The position numbers were made by a program, and so were the translations under genes. Of a DNA stretch of 64,000 nt, positions 43,331-52,380 are shown piece after piece. Origin of the DNA: Cordylochernes scorpioides. Its lineage: Eukaryota > Arthropoda > Arachnida > Pseudoscorpiones > Chernetidae. Within the stretch, counting starts at the first letter, position 1, and each line of letters opens with the position of its first letter. The stretch spans positions 26,913,050 through 26,977,049 of the forward strand of contig CP092868.1 of assembly GCA_030710605.1 (NCBI GenBank), given 5' to 3'. The notes under the pieces are model-generated. The model saw only the letters and a program-made list of their open reading frames with translations, was not told the DNA's origin and did no database searches.

Positions 43331-43732
43331 TTAGATATTTCTACTTGTTTTTTTTTTTGGTTTGATGTTGTCTATTTCTACTTACAATTTGGTTAGATAT
43401 TGTCTATTTGTTGTTGTTGTCGTGTCCAATGAAGAGAATCAGATGTCTCCATATTGTATATTTATTCTTGCTGTTCGGTTAGATACTGTCTATTTCCTCT
43501 TACTATTTGGTTTGATGCTGTCTATTTCTTACAATTTGGTTAGATATTGTCTATTTTTTGTTGTTGTCGTGTCCAATGAAAATAATCAGATGTCTCCATA
43601 TTGTCTATTTCTTTTTGCTGTTCGGATAGACATTGTCTATTTCTCTCTCTCTCTTCTTTCTTTTTGGTTTGATGTATATTTTCCTTACTGTTTGTTTAGA
43701 CATTGTCTATTTCCTCTTACTATTTGGTTTGA
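43331..43732. repeat. T-rich degenerate tandem repeat
   Basis: Blocks of TTTGGTTTGATGCTGTCTAT and ATTGTCTATTTCCTCTTAC alternate. Two reverse copies of the 98-bp minisatellite core (GTTGTTGTCGTGTCCAATGA) are embedded at about 43410 and 43560. Confidence 0.65.
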
Positions 43733-43922
43733 TGCATCTAGGGCTGCGTATCTTTTATTACATTAATATAAAACGAGCTTTCGGGTTCATACGCCCTTCT
43801 ACAGGAATTAACAAAACGACTGCGACTGCGGAAGTCGTTTTGTTAATTCCTGTAGAAGGGCGTATGAGCCCGAAAGCTCGTTTTATATTCATGTAATAAA
43901 AGATACGCAGCCCTAGATGCTT
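43733..43922. mobile_element. Foldback of Penelope-type termini, third family
   Basis: A near-perfect palindrome: GCATCTAGGGCTGCGTATCT, AAAACGAGCTTTCGGGTTCA, GCCCTTCTACAGGAATTAAC, a short GC-rich centre (GACTGCGACTGCGGAAGTC), and the reverse. The arm contains the same CTGTAGAAGGGC...CCCGAAAGC block as the pseudo-LTRs at 45919-47097. Confidence 0.75.
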
Positions 43923-44520
43923 TGTTTAACTTATTTATAAGATTTTTTTTATATTTTATATTATAATATTTATTCTTGTCTTTTTATTTGATGTTGTCTA
44001 TTTCTTCTTAGTATTAGGTTCGATATTGTTTATTTCCTCTTACTATTTGGTTTGATGCTGTCTATTTCTTTTCGCCTTTTTATTTGATGTTGTCTATTTT
44101 TTCTTAGTATTTGATTATATATAGTCTATTTCACATGTCTGATTAGAATTAAACATTGTTCTTCTACTTTTCTTGTTAGACGTCGCCTTTTCTCTTTCAG
44201 GGATGAACTTTCTCTTCTTTTCAAACTCAAATTTACGATACGTTTACGATGTTTATTTTTGATATACTCTTTTTTTATTATTCAGGGTTTCCATTGTTAT
44301 ATTTTATTTGTTGTCTGTGTGATAAATGTTATATATTTTTCTATTTATCAATTGTTATTGTTGTTGTCAAATTCGAAATGGTTGTTTCCTTTTGTACGCC
44401 GTATTTTTGATATTGCCATTGTATTATTTGACATTACTAACATAGTTAGACACTATGTGTTCTAATTCATGGTCTGATTGCTATGCTCTCATTGTTTTCT
44501 GATTAGTTATTGTAATATTC
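43923..44520. repeat. T-rich degenerate repeat and unassigned sequence
   Basis: Up to about 44170 it repeats the TTTGATGTTGTCTATTTCTT blocks seen at 43331-43732. Beyond that it is AT-rich with no feature. Confidence 0.45.
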
Positions 44521-44528
44521 CTCTATGT

Positions 44529-44956
44529 CAGCCCTGGCCAACCTAAATGACGCCACGGGCCGCACGGAATCGTAAACAAGGTCTAAAAACTTTAACTATA
44601 TCAAAATATTAACTTTAAAATGTATTTTAAAAATAATTAATACTTCCTTGATGCTTAATGTTTTTATTTATTATTTTTCGGCTGCTTTTTTTAAATAAAA
44701 ATAATAATAATTTAAAATAAAAAAAATAGTTCTCTATTAATTACCATTATTCATAACTTTTCATTATTTTTATGGAATCAAATATGTATTTTAAAAATTG
44801 TGGGACATATTTTAAATTTAAAAAATTATTATTATTATTTCAATATATTTTCTGTTTTTGAATATACAGACGAAAAATGAAAGTTACAAAAGAAATATAA
44901 AATTAAATGGCGAGCCGCAAATTTTTTTACGGTGGGCCACGGGTTGGCCAGGCTTG
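44529..44956. mobile_element. hAT-type MITE with perfect 8-bp target duplication
   Basis: Terminal inverted repeats CAGCCCTGGCCAACC and (reverse) CAAGCCTGGCCAACC, followed inward by GGGCCGCA-type sequence as in hAT elements. The flanks CTCTATGT (44521-44528) and CTCTATGT (44957-44964) are identical 8-bp target duplications, the hAT hallmark. The interior is AT-rich and non-coding. Confidence 0.85.
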
Positions 44957-45223
44957 CTCTATGTGCTCTGTTTTGACATTGCATTTCTCTTTTTGTCTAT
45001 CTTGACATTTTCATTTTTCCTGTTCTGGTAAGACATTATATTCTCCTCTTGTGTCTGGTTTTATATTTTCCTTTTTTCCTCTTGATATGGTTAGTGATTG
45101 TTCTTTGACATCCTATGAAGATTCTCTCAAGAGTGGGGTGTTGCAGGGCGCAGTCTCCAGGGCGCCCCCTCGCCTGCCAAGCTGGACTGGCGGCCCTGCG
45201 GCGGTCGGAATGACGGAGGAGAC

Positions 45224-45841
45224 ATGAGGCGCGAGGAAGCCGAGTCCTGGCTGGACGACCACCCGGACTTCGTGTGGGACTACTTCACGCGTAAGGCCAC
45301 ACGGCAGCTCGTGGACGCCTGGCTGCGGACTCAAGGCTGGCGGGGGTCCGCCTCTAGTCCAGCAAGTCCCTCTCGCGCTGCTCCGGTCCGCAAGATCTCG
45401 GCGCATGAGTTCGACAGACAGCTCCTCAACCCCATCGTCTCCACGGTCGAAGGCGTTCCTACTTTCCTCTCCCGCTCAACCAGCGAACTCCTCCGTCCTC
45501 TCCGTAAATCCAGGCAGGAACTCCAGGCTCTCGATGAGAAGGAACTGATCTTCGAGTTGGTAAAGGATATATTCAACGATCTCGACGTCCGGAGCCTGTG
45601 CCATAAGATTCTACAGAGTGTGAGCGTGTTAACGCGAGCTGACAGATGCTCACTCTTTCTGGTCGATGGAGCTCCAGGTTCGGCGGGACGTGCCCTGGTG
45701 TCACAACTCTTCGATGTCTCGAGCTGCTCCAAGCTGGAAGAACTGCGATCGAAGGAAGAAATAAGAGTGCCGTGGGGTACTGGCATCGTGGGCTACGTCG
45801 CCCAGACTGGAGAGACGGTCAACATCCCGGACTGCTACAAG
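45224..45841 (+). CDS. PDE5/6/11-type cyclic nucleotide phosphodiesterase, N-terminal exon
   Basis: 206 codons from the ATG, ending in phase 0 at a splice donor (AAG-GTAAGC). Residues 9-27 (WLDDHPDFVWDYFTRKATR) match the N-terminal signature of PDE5-family enzymes. Residues 55-65 (VRKISAHEFDR) match the PDE5 segment whose Ser is the PKG/PKA site (Ser59 here). The first GAF domain starts near residue 107 (ELIFELVKDIFNDLD), with RADRCSLFLVDG (138-149) and VPWGTGIVGYVAQTGE (182-197). The NKxnFxxxDE motif and the catalytic domain must lie in later exons, none visible in the remaining 18 kb. The frame is open upstream to 45119, and TTGCAG at 45141-45146 is a possible acceptor, so the exon may begin earlier. 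By family, the enzyme hydrolyses cGMP (or cAMP and cGMP). It is markedly GC-rich against its AT-rich surroundings. Confidence 0.85.
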
Positions 45842-45847
45842 GTAAGC
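45842..45847 (+). promoter_or_regulatory. Splice donor of the phosphodiesterase exon
   Basis: GTAAGC directly follows a complete AAG codon at the point where homology to the GAF domain stops. The frame meets a stop about 30 bp later. Confidence 0.75.
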
Positions 45848-46067
45848 CATCACATCATCAAACATACCAAATAACGATTTATATGTCAGAGCTTGAAGAT
45901 TTTACAAACAAAATAGAGAATTCCGATATTATAACCTCTGTGAAATCTTTAGGACAAAATAATAAAGCCTCCGAGGTTGTGTTTCTTTTTTAAAACGTTT
46001 AATAAAGCTCAAGCTTTCGGGTATGGTGGCCCTTCTACAGGAGCAACGCAAATGGTCTTTTCATCAG

Positions 46068-46556
46068 TTATTGTTTTTGTCTTTGCAGGCTTCTTAGTTC
46101 CTTTTTGAATCTGTTGTAAATTTCTGTTTTTTCTAATTCAGAAGCTGGTTCGTAGTATCTATGATCATTCAGGGTGGTGTGCATCTTCTCGATATACTCT
46201 GTTGTATCCATAATGACTGTTTGGGCGCCTTTGTCGGATATAGTTATGGCTATTTCGCTTTTATCTCTAAGTCTTCTGGCTATGGTTCTGTTCGCGGGGT
46301 TTGATTTTGGACAATTTGGGGTCTTGCTCAATGTGGTTGTTACAATATTCCTGATTTTGGCTTTTTCCTGATGGTTCAGCCCGTTGATAGAGGCCTCTAA
46401 ACCGGCGATGATTTTTAGGTTATCACTTGTTCTCATGTTTCTATGCTTCAATCCTTTTGATAAGAATTTGGTTTCATCCTCTGTAAGTTCGGTGCTGGAT
46501 AGGTTGACGATTTTTGGCTGCTGTTTTTCTGAGTTGAGCTGTATTTTATATTTCAT
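46068..46556 (-). pseudogene. Penelope-like element protein, N-terminal frame 2
   Basis: 162 codons. It includes NLSSTELTEDETKFLSKGLK and DKGAQTVIMDTTEYIEKM followed by L-x-D-x-x-Y-Y. The D-K-G-x-x-V-I-M-D...Y motif just before the reverse-transcriptase core is characteristic of Penelope-like elements. The frame stops just before the left pseudo-LTR, so the catalytic domains are missing. Confidence 0.7.
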
Positions 46557-47038
46557 TGGCCAGTATCGTAATTTTCTATTGTATTTTTTTTATCCATTTC
46601 TGCGTTTAATATCTTGATGTCTTGAGTTGTTCGGGTTATGAGATTCAACATTATATCCGGATGTACTTTTTGAGATGTGATGGCTATTAAATCTTTGATA
46701 GTTTTTGATGTGAGTCGTATGAATGAATGGCATCCTTTAATTCGAGATTTCAGTAATCCTATCTGGGTTTCTTTTATGATCTTTGCTGAAAATGGATTCC
46801 CTACCGGATCTTTTACTCTGAGTGAGGGTGGGATAAAGTTGTGTTCCAAGCAAATTCGGTTAAAGGCGAGATGCTTCCTCCATTTGGCCAATGTTAAAGA
46901 TTTCCTGCGAATTATGATCATATAACGATTCACCTCTTCATACGTTGGGTTCATTATAACTTTTGTAAATTCCAATATTATAACCTCTGTGAAATCTTTA
47001 GGACAAAATAATAAAGCCTCCGAGGTTGTGTTTCTTTT
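46553..47038 (-). pseudogene. Penelope-like element protein, N-terminal frame 1
   Basis: Open from within the right pseudo-LTR (no ATG; the first in-frame stop upstream is at 47039-47041) to a TGA at 46553. It contains LEHNFIPPSLRVKDPVGN and TQIGLLKSRIKGCHSFIRL, in line with the N-terminal region of Penelope-like proteins. It ends in an ATGA overlap with the next frame, most simply a one-base frameshift in a once-continuous frame. Confidence 0.6.
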
Positions 47039-47227
47039 TTAAAACGTTTAATAAAGCTCAAGCTTTCGGGTATGCTGGCCCTTCTACAGGAGCAACGAAA
47101 ATTGCGTAATTGTAGGTTTGATTATAATCAAGTTGAACACTTCATCAACCTCTCTCTCTCTTTTTTAAAAGGCGACAGTTGGTCGTCGAAACGTCTGGAC
47201 GCGATAATTCTACAACTTGAATAAAGA

Positions 47228-47434
47228 CACTCGTGAACAAAACTAAAGCAAGATTCATATTTTGATGCTGCCGTTCGACTGTTTTTCTTTTGAAGGAGAC
47301 AAAGTCAATTTTGTTCACACTTGGTTATCTCGTGTGTCTTCAATAAAGGTCACTGTAATATCTTTCAGAATTATTGTCTGAATCCCGGTATACATGCTAA
47401 AAGGCAAAACTTCCTTAGGTTCTGCACATGAGTG
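47228..47434 (+). mobile_element. TIR element with a single 111-bp unit (207 bp)
   Basis: The left terminus CACTCGTGAACAAAACTAAA, the linker (GATGCTGCCGTTCGACTG, T-run, GAAGGAGACAAAGTCAAT), one unit (GTTCACACTTGG...GGCAAAACTTCC) and the right terminus TAGGTTCTGCACATGAGTG. This is the minimal form from which the arrays can be derived. Confidence 0.8.
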
Positions 47435-48210
47435 TGTTTTGACGCGAGAGGCGACATTTATTTTTATATATCAGCATCCTCCCGGGAAATTTTCATCTAT
47501 ATGACATTGTGGGAGAAAGTAATAACGGTTATAATGGAGATTTTATTAATATATTGGAATACCAGAGAGAAAAGTTAGTAATGCCTTTAAAATTTACATT
47601 TGAAAGACACACTGTGCCATTAATTATATCACATGTTCAACCCTGCCTTAACAAAATCAGCAAGTAATCCAGGGCAAAGGTTTCTTTTTTCAGCTTTCAT
47701 TTGTTTTTCTCTAGCTTTCAGGGTCAACATGCCCTTTAACAGGAGAATTAGAAGTATAACTTCCTCCCTTTACAGCTAACTATACACTAACTAATAAATA
47801 TCGTTAAAAAATTACAATATATTTAAATTAAAGAGTATTTCTCCTTGAAAAAAATCATCCCTATATTGTTCCCTATTAGACGTTCTGTGTGAAGAATAGA
47901 GAGACGACCCATGCGTGTCCAAGGATCTCGCCACATGAGATCTCTATCGATTAAGTTATCATCATCAATCACCATAGGCATTATCATAATTATCGGTATA
48001 AATAGTTAATCTCATATTAACTTCCTTTTCTGTCCGTTCCTCTCTCTCCTATAAACCTCAGTTTTTTCTCATCTATGTTACTGACCCCCGATAATAAAAT
48101 ATCTTTATGTAATTACTGTAAAAACACTTTATAATTATTTACCTTTTTAGAAACATTTTGTTTCATCTAATATTTTCAGGATTTTATTTTGGATAATACT
48201 TATTTCAACA
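47435..48210. other. Mostly unassigned sequence
   Basis: 47695-47760 carries TTCTCTAGCTTTCAGGGTCA and CCTTTAACAGGAGAATTAGA, a Penelope pseudo-LTR fragment. The rest shows nothing recognisable. Confidence 0.35.
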
Positions 48211-48299
48211 TTTGATTATTCGATAAAATAATCTTTTGTATCAATATTAATATGAATATATTAGGTGTTCATTTCAAGATTTAAACCTATTCAATAGAA

Positions 48300-48720
48300 A
48301 AGATGATTTTTTCATCTTGGAATTTGACGTTATCTACTTAATTCAGAATTCTATTTCAGTTGATTCTCTTTCAGTATTTTATCTCATCTACTTCTTTCAT
48401 CATTTTGACCATATATACTTTTCAGAATTTTATTTGATCAACTTCTTTAGCTTTTCACCAACTTTTTCAGTATTTTATCTTTTATACTTTTCATAATTTT
48501 ATTTGATTGATTTTATTTTTAAGTGTTTCAGCAACTTTTTTTTTTCAGTATTTTCATTCTCATATACTTTTCAGAATTTTCTTTGATAAATTTATTTTTT
48601 AGCGTTTTATCATTTTTTTCAGCATTTTATCTCTTATGCTTTTCAAAGCTTTATTTGATATACTCCTTTTTTTAGTGTTTTATCAACTTTTTTAATCATT
48701 TTATATTCAAAATAGCGAAT
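48300..48720. repeat. T-rich degenerate tandem repeat
   Basis: About 60-bp blocks of CATATACTTTTCAGAATTTT and ATTTGATAAACTTC. The reverse copy is at 63480-63900. Confidence 0.65.
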
Positions 48721-49067
48721 ATATATTTTTTCAATCACAAAATCAAGGAAAAGCAAAAATGTTCTTTAAGGAAAAAAGCCCTCTTAATGGAGAGCAGCTC
48801 TAATTGATAAAAATGGCAATTATGGGATTGAAATCTGTCCTTTGTATAGAAATATTCTTTAGCTGGGAAGTGTAGGCTTTTTCTACTCCACTAATATTTC
48901 AATGAATAAACTGTCTATTTTACTCAAGGTTTGTTCTGTGATGTAACTTTGTCGTTTTATGAAAAATCTATTTTAGCCTGGTGCATCCTCGAATGACGTC
49001 TAACCGACTAAATGTCGGTGTCATTATGTCACGAAAATGTGTTTTTGCAGATAGCTCTCTGTAACTT

Positions 49068-49717
49068 CACTCATAGATAAAACTTAAGGAAGTTGTACCT
49101 TTTAGCATGTATATCGAGATTCAGACAATAACTCTGAAATATATTACAGTGACCTTTATTGAAGACACACGAGATAACCAAGTGTGAACAAAAGGAAGTT
49201 GTACCTTTTAGAATGTATATCGGGATTCAGACAATAACTCTGAAAGATATTACAGTGACCTTTATTGAAGACACACGAGATAACCAAGTGTGAACAAAAC
49301 TTAAGGAAGTTGTACCTTTTAGCATGTATATCGGGATTCAGACAATAACTCTGAAAGATATTACAGTGACCTTTATTGAAGACACACGAGATAACCAAGT
49401 GTGAACAAAACTTAAGGAAGTTGTACCTTTTAGCATGTATATCGGGATTCAGACAATAACTCTGAAAGATATTACAGTGACCTTTATTGAAGACATACGA
49501 GATAACCAAGTGTGAACAAAACTTAAGGAAGTTGTACCTTTTAGCATGTATATCGGGATTCAGACAATAACTCTGAAAGATATTACAGTAACCTTTATCC
49601 AAGACACATGAGATAACCAAGTGTGAACAAAATTTAAGGAAGTTGTACCTTTTAACATGTATATCGGGATTTAGACAATAACTCTGAAAGATATTACAGT
49701 GACCTTTATTGAAGACA
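49068..49717 (-). mobile_element. 111-bp array (about 6 units), right terminus lost
   Basis: The left terminus CACTCATAGATAAAACTTAA follows GTAACTT, the same flank as at 63156-63160 in arm B. The right side breaks inside a unit and abuts GTTAGCTACGG, which in arm B flanks a different array. This looks like a deletion joining two arrays. Confidence 0.8.
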
Positions 49718-50160
49718 ACGTTAGCTACGGTGACTTTCTATCCCTTTCACTACAGTTTGCTTTCTACATCGTCTTTATGAAGAGAGAAGCATCCTTCTTC
49801 ATTTCTCTCGATAAAAATGACAGAAAAATACTGAAACGTCAAGTACATCAATAAAAAGAATTGAAATTGTTTGACGTAACGCTCCTCTATACATTTTCCA
49901 ATCAGCAAAATAATTGTCATCAAACAGCGACAACAAAAAAAATGTCACATTAGGTAGTGGCTACTAAAGGTTTAATTAATCCACGCGGGAATGATGACAA
50001 TGATGAATTAGTCAATGTGATAATTATGTCGTTAATCAAGTTTTTGTCGCAAGTCGAGTTTGACAAGTCTGCTTGGCTAAACCATTGATTTTTGTCAGTG
50101 GCATCTTGGGTAAAATAACGTGAAGATCTCAGATTATCTGTGTTTCTTGAAAATAAAGAA
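49718..50160. other. Unique block of SD2 (arm A)
   Basis: Matches 56480-56950 in reverse. No gene is recognised. Confidence 0.5.
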
Positions 50161-50330
50161 TGATTTTTAACGACTTGCTAAATGTTTAATTTTTGTTTGC
50201 TCCTGACGAAGACAAAAGATTTTTGTCGAAACATCGAGGTAATAAAAATATTTTCTGGCTGAAGTATCTTTATTTTCAAGAAATATGAATTCCGGCCATA
50301 CAGCCTCTATCTTTACGACATATTATCTGT
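50161..50330 (+). mobile_element. Penelope-type pseudo-LTR with hammerhead-like core
   Basis: GCTCCTGACGAAGACAAAAG then ATTTTTGTCGAAACATCGAG: a C-T-G-A-C-G-A box, a 7-bp stem (GACAAAA/TTTTGTC) and G-A-A-A-C. Related blocks are at 51715-51960 and 56308-56475. Confidence 0.55.
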
Positions 50331-50359
50331 GTTTCTATTAGGATTATTATTTATAATAT

Positions 50360-50741
50360 ACTAGACGGGTGACCCGGGCTTCGCCCCGGGATTGACCGGT
50401 GTGCATATCTGAGTGATATATATTTAGATAAGATTTTTTTATATAATTGTTTGTTATTAGCATTATCTATTTGTTTGCATCAGCATAATTTAATCTAAAT
50501 TGTACTGAAATAAAAATATCCACTTTTATATAGAGGGCGCTGTTCGTGAGCTAAGTAGAATAATTTGAAAATATAGTTTTAATAATTGAGTTATATATTT
50601 TTTAAAATAGCCTATCGTCTTCCCCGTATTTTTTTACCTATGTATGGAAATTTTGGTTTGCATTAGTGAACTACTGCGAATTTGTATACCGGACATACAA
50701 ACAAACAAACATACAAACATTGATTTTTATATATATATAGA
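50360..50741 (-). mobile_element. Non-autonomous Helitron
   Basis: Minus strand: TCTATATATATATAAAAATC at 50741, hairpin CCCGGGGCGAAGCCCGGG and CTAGT at 50360. Same insertion as 55894-56254 in the other arm (shared flank TTTGTATTACG). Confidence 0.8.
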
Positions 50742-50994
50742 CGTAATACAAACCATGATAATCATGGTGATTAGTAAGGGCTGTGAAAGAGAAGAAATAC
50801 TGAGGAAAGAGAGCCGTATTTAAATAGATATGTAAATGAAAAATCACCTGTAAATAACTAATCTTTTCTAAACAATTATACACCTGGGTGAATTCTGTGT
50901 AGGACATAGGTCCTCAATATAAGGATTGTTGTTGTCATGATGGGTAATAGTTAGCGACACTTTTACTATGAGTGTACCTCACCCTAACCATTTT

Positions 50995-51177
50995 ACAACA
51001 ACAACAAAAGCCTTTATTGAGGACCTCTCGTCCTATAAAGGATTCGCCAGTTTACAGAGTAATTGAAGAGAAGAGAACTAAGAATACAGAGATATATGTA
51101 GTAGGTATAGTATAGTATTTTCTACACACTGTGACTATATACAACAGCAGCAACAAGCCTTTTACTGGAATCAAAGT
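50995..51177 (-). mobile_element. Short retroposon insertion (183 bp) with 14-bp target duplication
   Basis: Flanked by identical ACCCTAACCATTTT at 50981-50994 and 51178-51191. Arm B (about 55290-55315) has the site uninterrupted. On the minus strand the insert ends AATAAAGGCTTTTGTTGTTG, a TTG-type tail. A second tail-like block (ACAACAGCAGCAACAAGCC) is near its other end. Non-coding. Confidence 0.8.
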
Positions 51178-51446
51178 ACCCTAACCATTTTTAAGTACTA
51201 AGAAAGGAAATACCCTTAGGAACATCCAATAGATTACTATGGGCCATTCTACAATACATAGAAATTTGCATATACATATACTGGTGAAAGTAGCGTACAT
51301 TCTACTTCGTTCAATATTTTCTAAAGATTATCAAAGAATTCAATAAACTCCCAAACTATCGCCAAGCACTTGATAAAGTTTAAGATACTTCTTATATGCA
51401 TATTAAAATAATATACAACAAGGATTTACCTCAGTAATATGAATAC

Positions 51447-51705
51447 ACTAGCGGATGTACCCGGCTTCGACCGGGTTTTACCCTAGTAATATAATATAAA
51501 TAAGTTTTAAAAATTGTAAAAAAAAAAAAAAATTGCATCCGCCGGGAATCGAACCCAGGCCTCGCGTGACAGGCGAGCATTCTACCAATGAACCACCGAT
51601 GCTTATAAGAAATGGCCATATTTGGGTATTTATTCCATTCACAAAAGCAAACGCGATGACAGAATTGATTGTTGATGACTCTGATACTTGTATATTTTAA
51701 TAACG
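51447..51705 (-). mobile_element. Helitron-ended element carrying a tRNA-like gene
   Basis: The minus-strand 3' end is hairpin CCCGGTCGAAGCCGGG, 8 nt and CTAGT at 51447. Upstream of the hairpin come TTACAATTTTTAAAACTTAT, a tRNA-Gly-like gene and a 5' flank (AAAATATACAAGTATCAGAG...CCAAATATGGCCATTTCTTA) shared with the element at 856-1748. The 5' end is not a clear TC. Confidence 0.6.
51534..51602 (-). tRNA. tRNA-Gly-derived gene with GTC anticodon (probable pseudogene)
   Basis: The scaffold is tRNA-Gly (GCATCGGTGGTTCATTGGTA) but the anticodon loop is CTGTCAC, giving GTC (Asp) where Gly has GCC. The anticodon stem CTCGC/GCGAG is fully paired. The acceptor has one G-G mismatch, and the variable loop is reduced to two bases. 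B box GGTTCGATTCC is intact and a 15-nt T-run follows on the sense strand. It is a mobile copy inside a Helitron-ended element; aminoacylation identity is uncertain. Confidence 0.65.
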
Positions 51706-51714
51706 GATATTGAT

Positions 51715-51965
51715 TTTACAATAGTACTTCAAATTAAAGATACTTCGACCAGTAAATCTTTTTTTATTGTCTCGATGTTTCAACAAAAATCTTTTGTCCT
51801 CGTCATGAGCGAACAAAAATTAAAACATTTAGTAAACCGTTAAAAATTATTCTAAGGCTGCAAGGTTGAAACGTCGAGATAATAAAAAAGATTCACTTGC
51901 CGAATTATCTTTAATTGAAGAACTATGAATGCTGGCCAGGTAACCTCTATCTTTTTGATGATTTT
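51715..51965 (-). mobile_element. Penelope-type pseudo-LTR block
   Basis: The minus strand reads ATGACGAGGACAAAAGATTT then TTGTTGAAACATCGAGACAA. A plus-strand piece GTTGAAACGTCGAGATAATA lies at 51864-51884, so termini are present in both orientations. Confidence 0.5.
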
Positions 51966-52380
51966 ACAATGCTTTTTTTATTTTTAAAATTTAAAAAATA
52001 TATAATTAATGTACGCTTTAAAATTTTGATTAATATAATTAAAGAAGACCTTGCACAAACTCAATTGCTTTTGCGTATTTGCACTCATATATCTTAACAA
52101 TGAACGATATTTTTTCGAATAATCTATCCTATATAGGTTAAATTCAACTCTCAAGCTCTGCAAAAAACATACAATTTGCTTTGTCCGACATTGTTCAAAG
52201 ATCATCAAAGCATATATATATATACGATAAACATATAAGCGAGAAACATACAATCTTCTCTGTCAAACATTGTTCAAAGACCATCAAAGAATATATATAT
52301 ATGTCATAATTTGTATATAATTGTATGCTCCCCGACCCACTATGTATGTACCATGTATGATTTTCAAAGATTTAATAAAA
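51966..52380. other. AT-rich sequence with two 78-bp repeat units
   Basis: 52160-52310 holds two units of the ACATACAAT...CTTTGTC...ACATTGTTCAAAGA repeat found also at 53220-53640. The rest is unassigned. Confidence 0.45.

Larger units (their letters stand above)
45919..47097 (-). mobile_element. Truncated Penelope-like element with direct pseudo-LTRs
   Basis: Two direct repeats of about 130 bp (45919-46048 and 46968-47097; CCTCTGTGAAATCTTTAGG, AGCTCAAGCTTTCGGGTATG, CCTTCTACAGGAGCAACG) bracket about 920 bp of minus-strand coding sequence for the N-terminal part of a Penelope-type protein. Reverse-transcriptase and GIY-YIG endonuclease domains are absent. On the sense (minus) strand each pseudo-LTR contains CCTGTAGAAGGGC...CCCGAAAGC, a hammerhead-like core. 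It lies in the presumed intron 77 bp after the phosphodiesterase splice donor, in antisense orientation. Confidence 0.75.
48211..51320. repeat. Inverted duplication SD2, arm A
   Basis: This region matches 55190-64000 in reverse: AT-rich T-tract region, 111-bp array, unique block with GTTAGCTACGG and AATTATTTTGCTGATTGG-type sequence, Penelope-type block, Helitron, SINE-tail block. Arm A lacks most of the array sequence and the Helitron present in arm B, but it has a 183-bp insertion at 50995-51177. Confidence 0.85.

Noticed and set aside
43362..43766. 134-codon hydrophobic frame (membrane-protein-like)
   Set aside because: The hydrophobicity comes from T-rich tandem repeats; the same blocks recur at 43960-44160 out of frame.
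45331..45786. 151-codon antisense frame in the phosphodiesterase exon
   Set aside because: Shadow of the GC-rich sense frame, which has clear domain homology.
46174..46925. Plus-strand frames of 65-82 codons
   Set aside because: Shadows of the minus-strand Penelope-like coding sequence.
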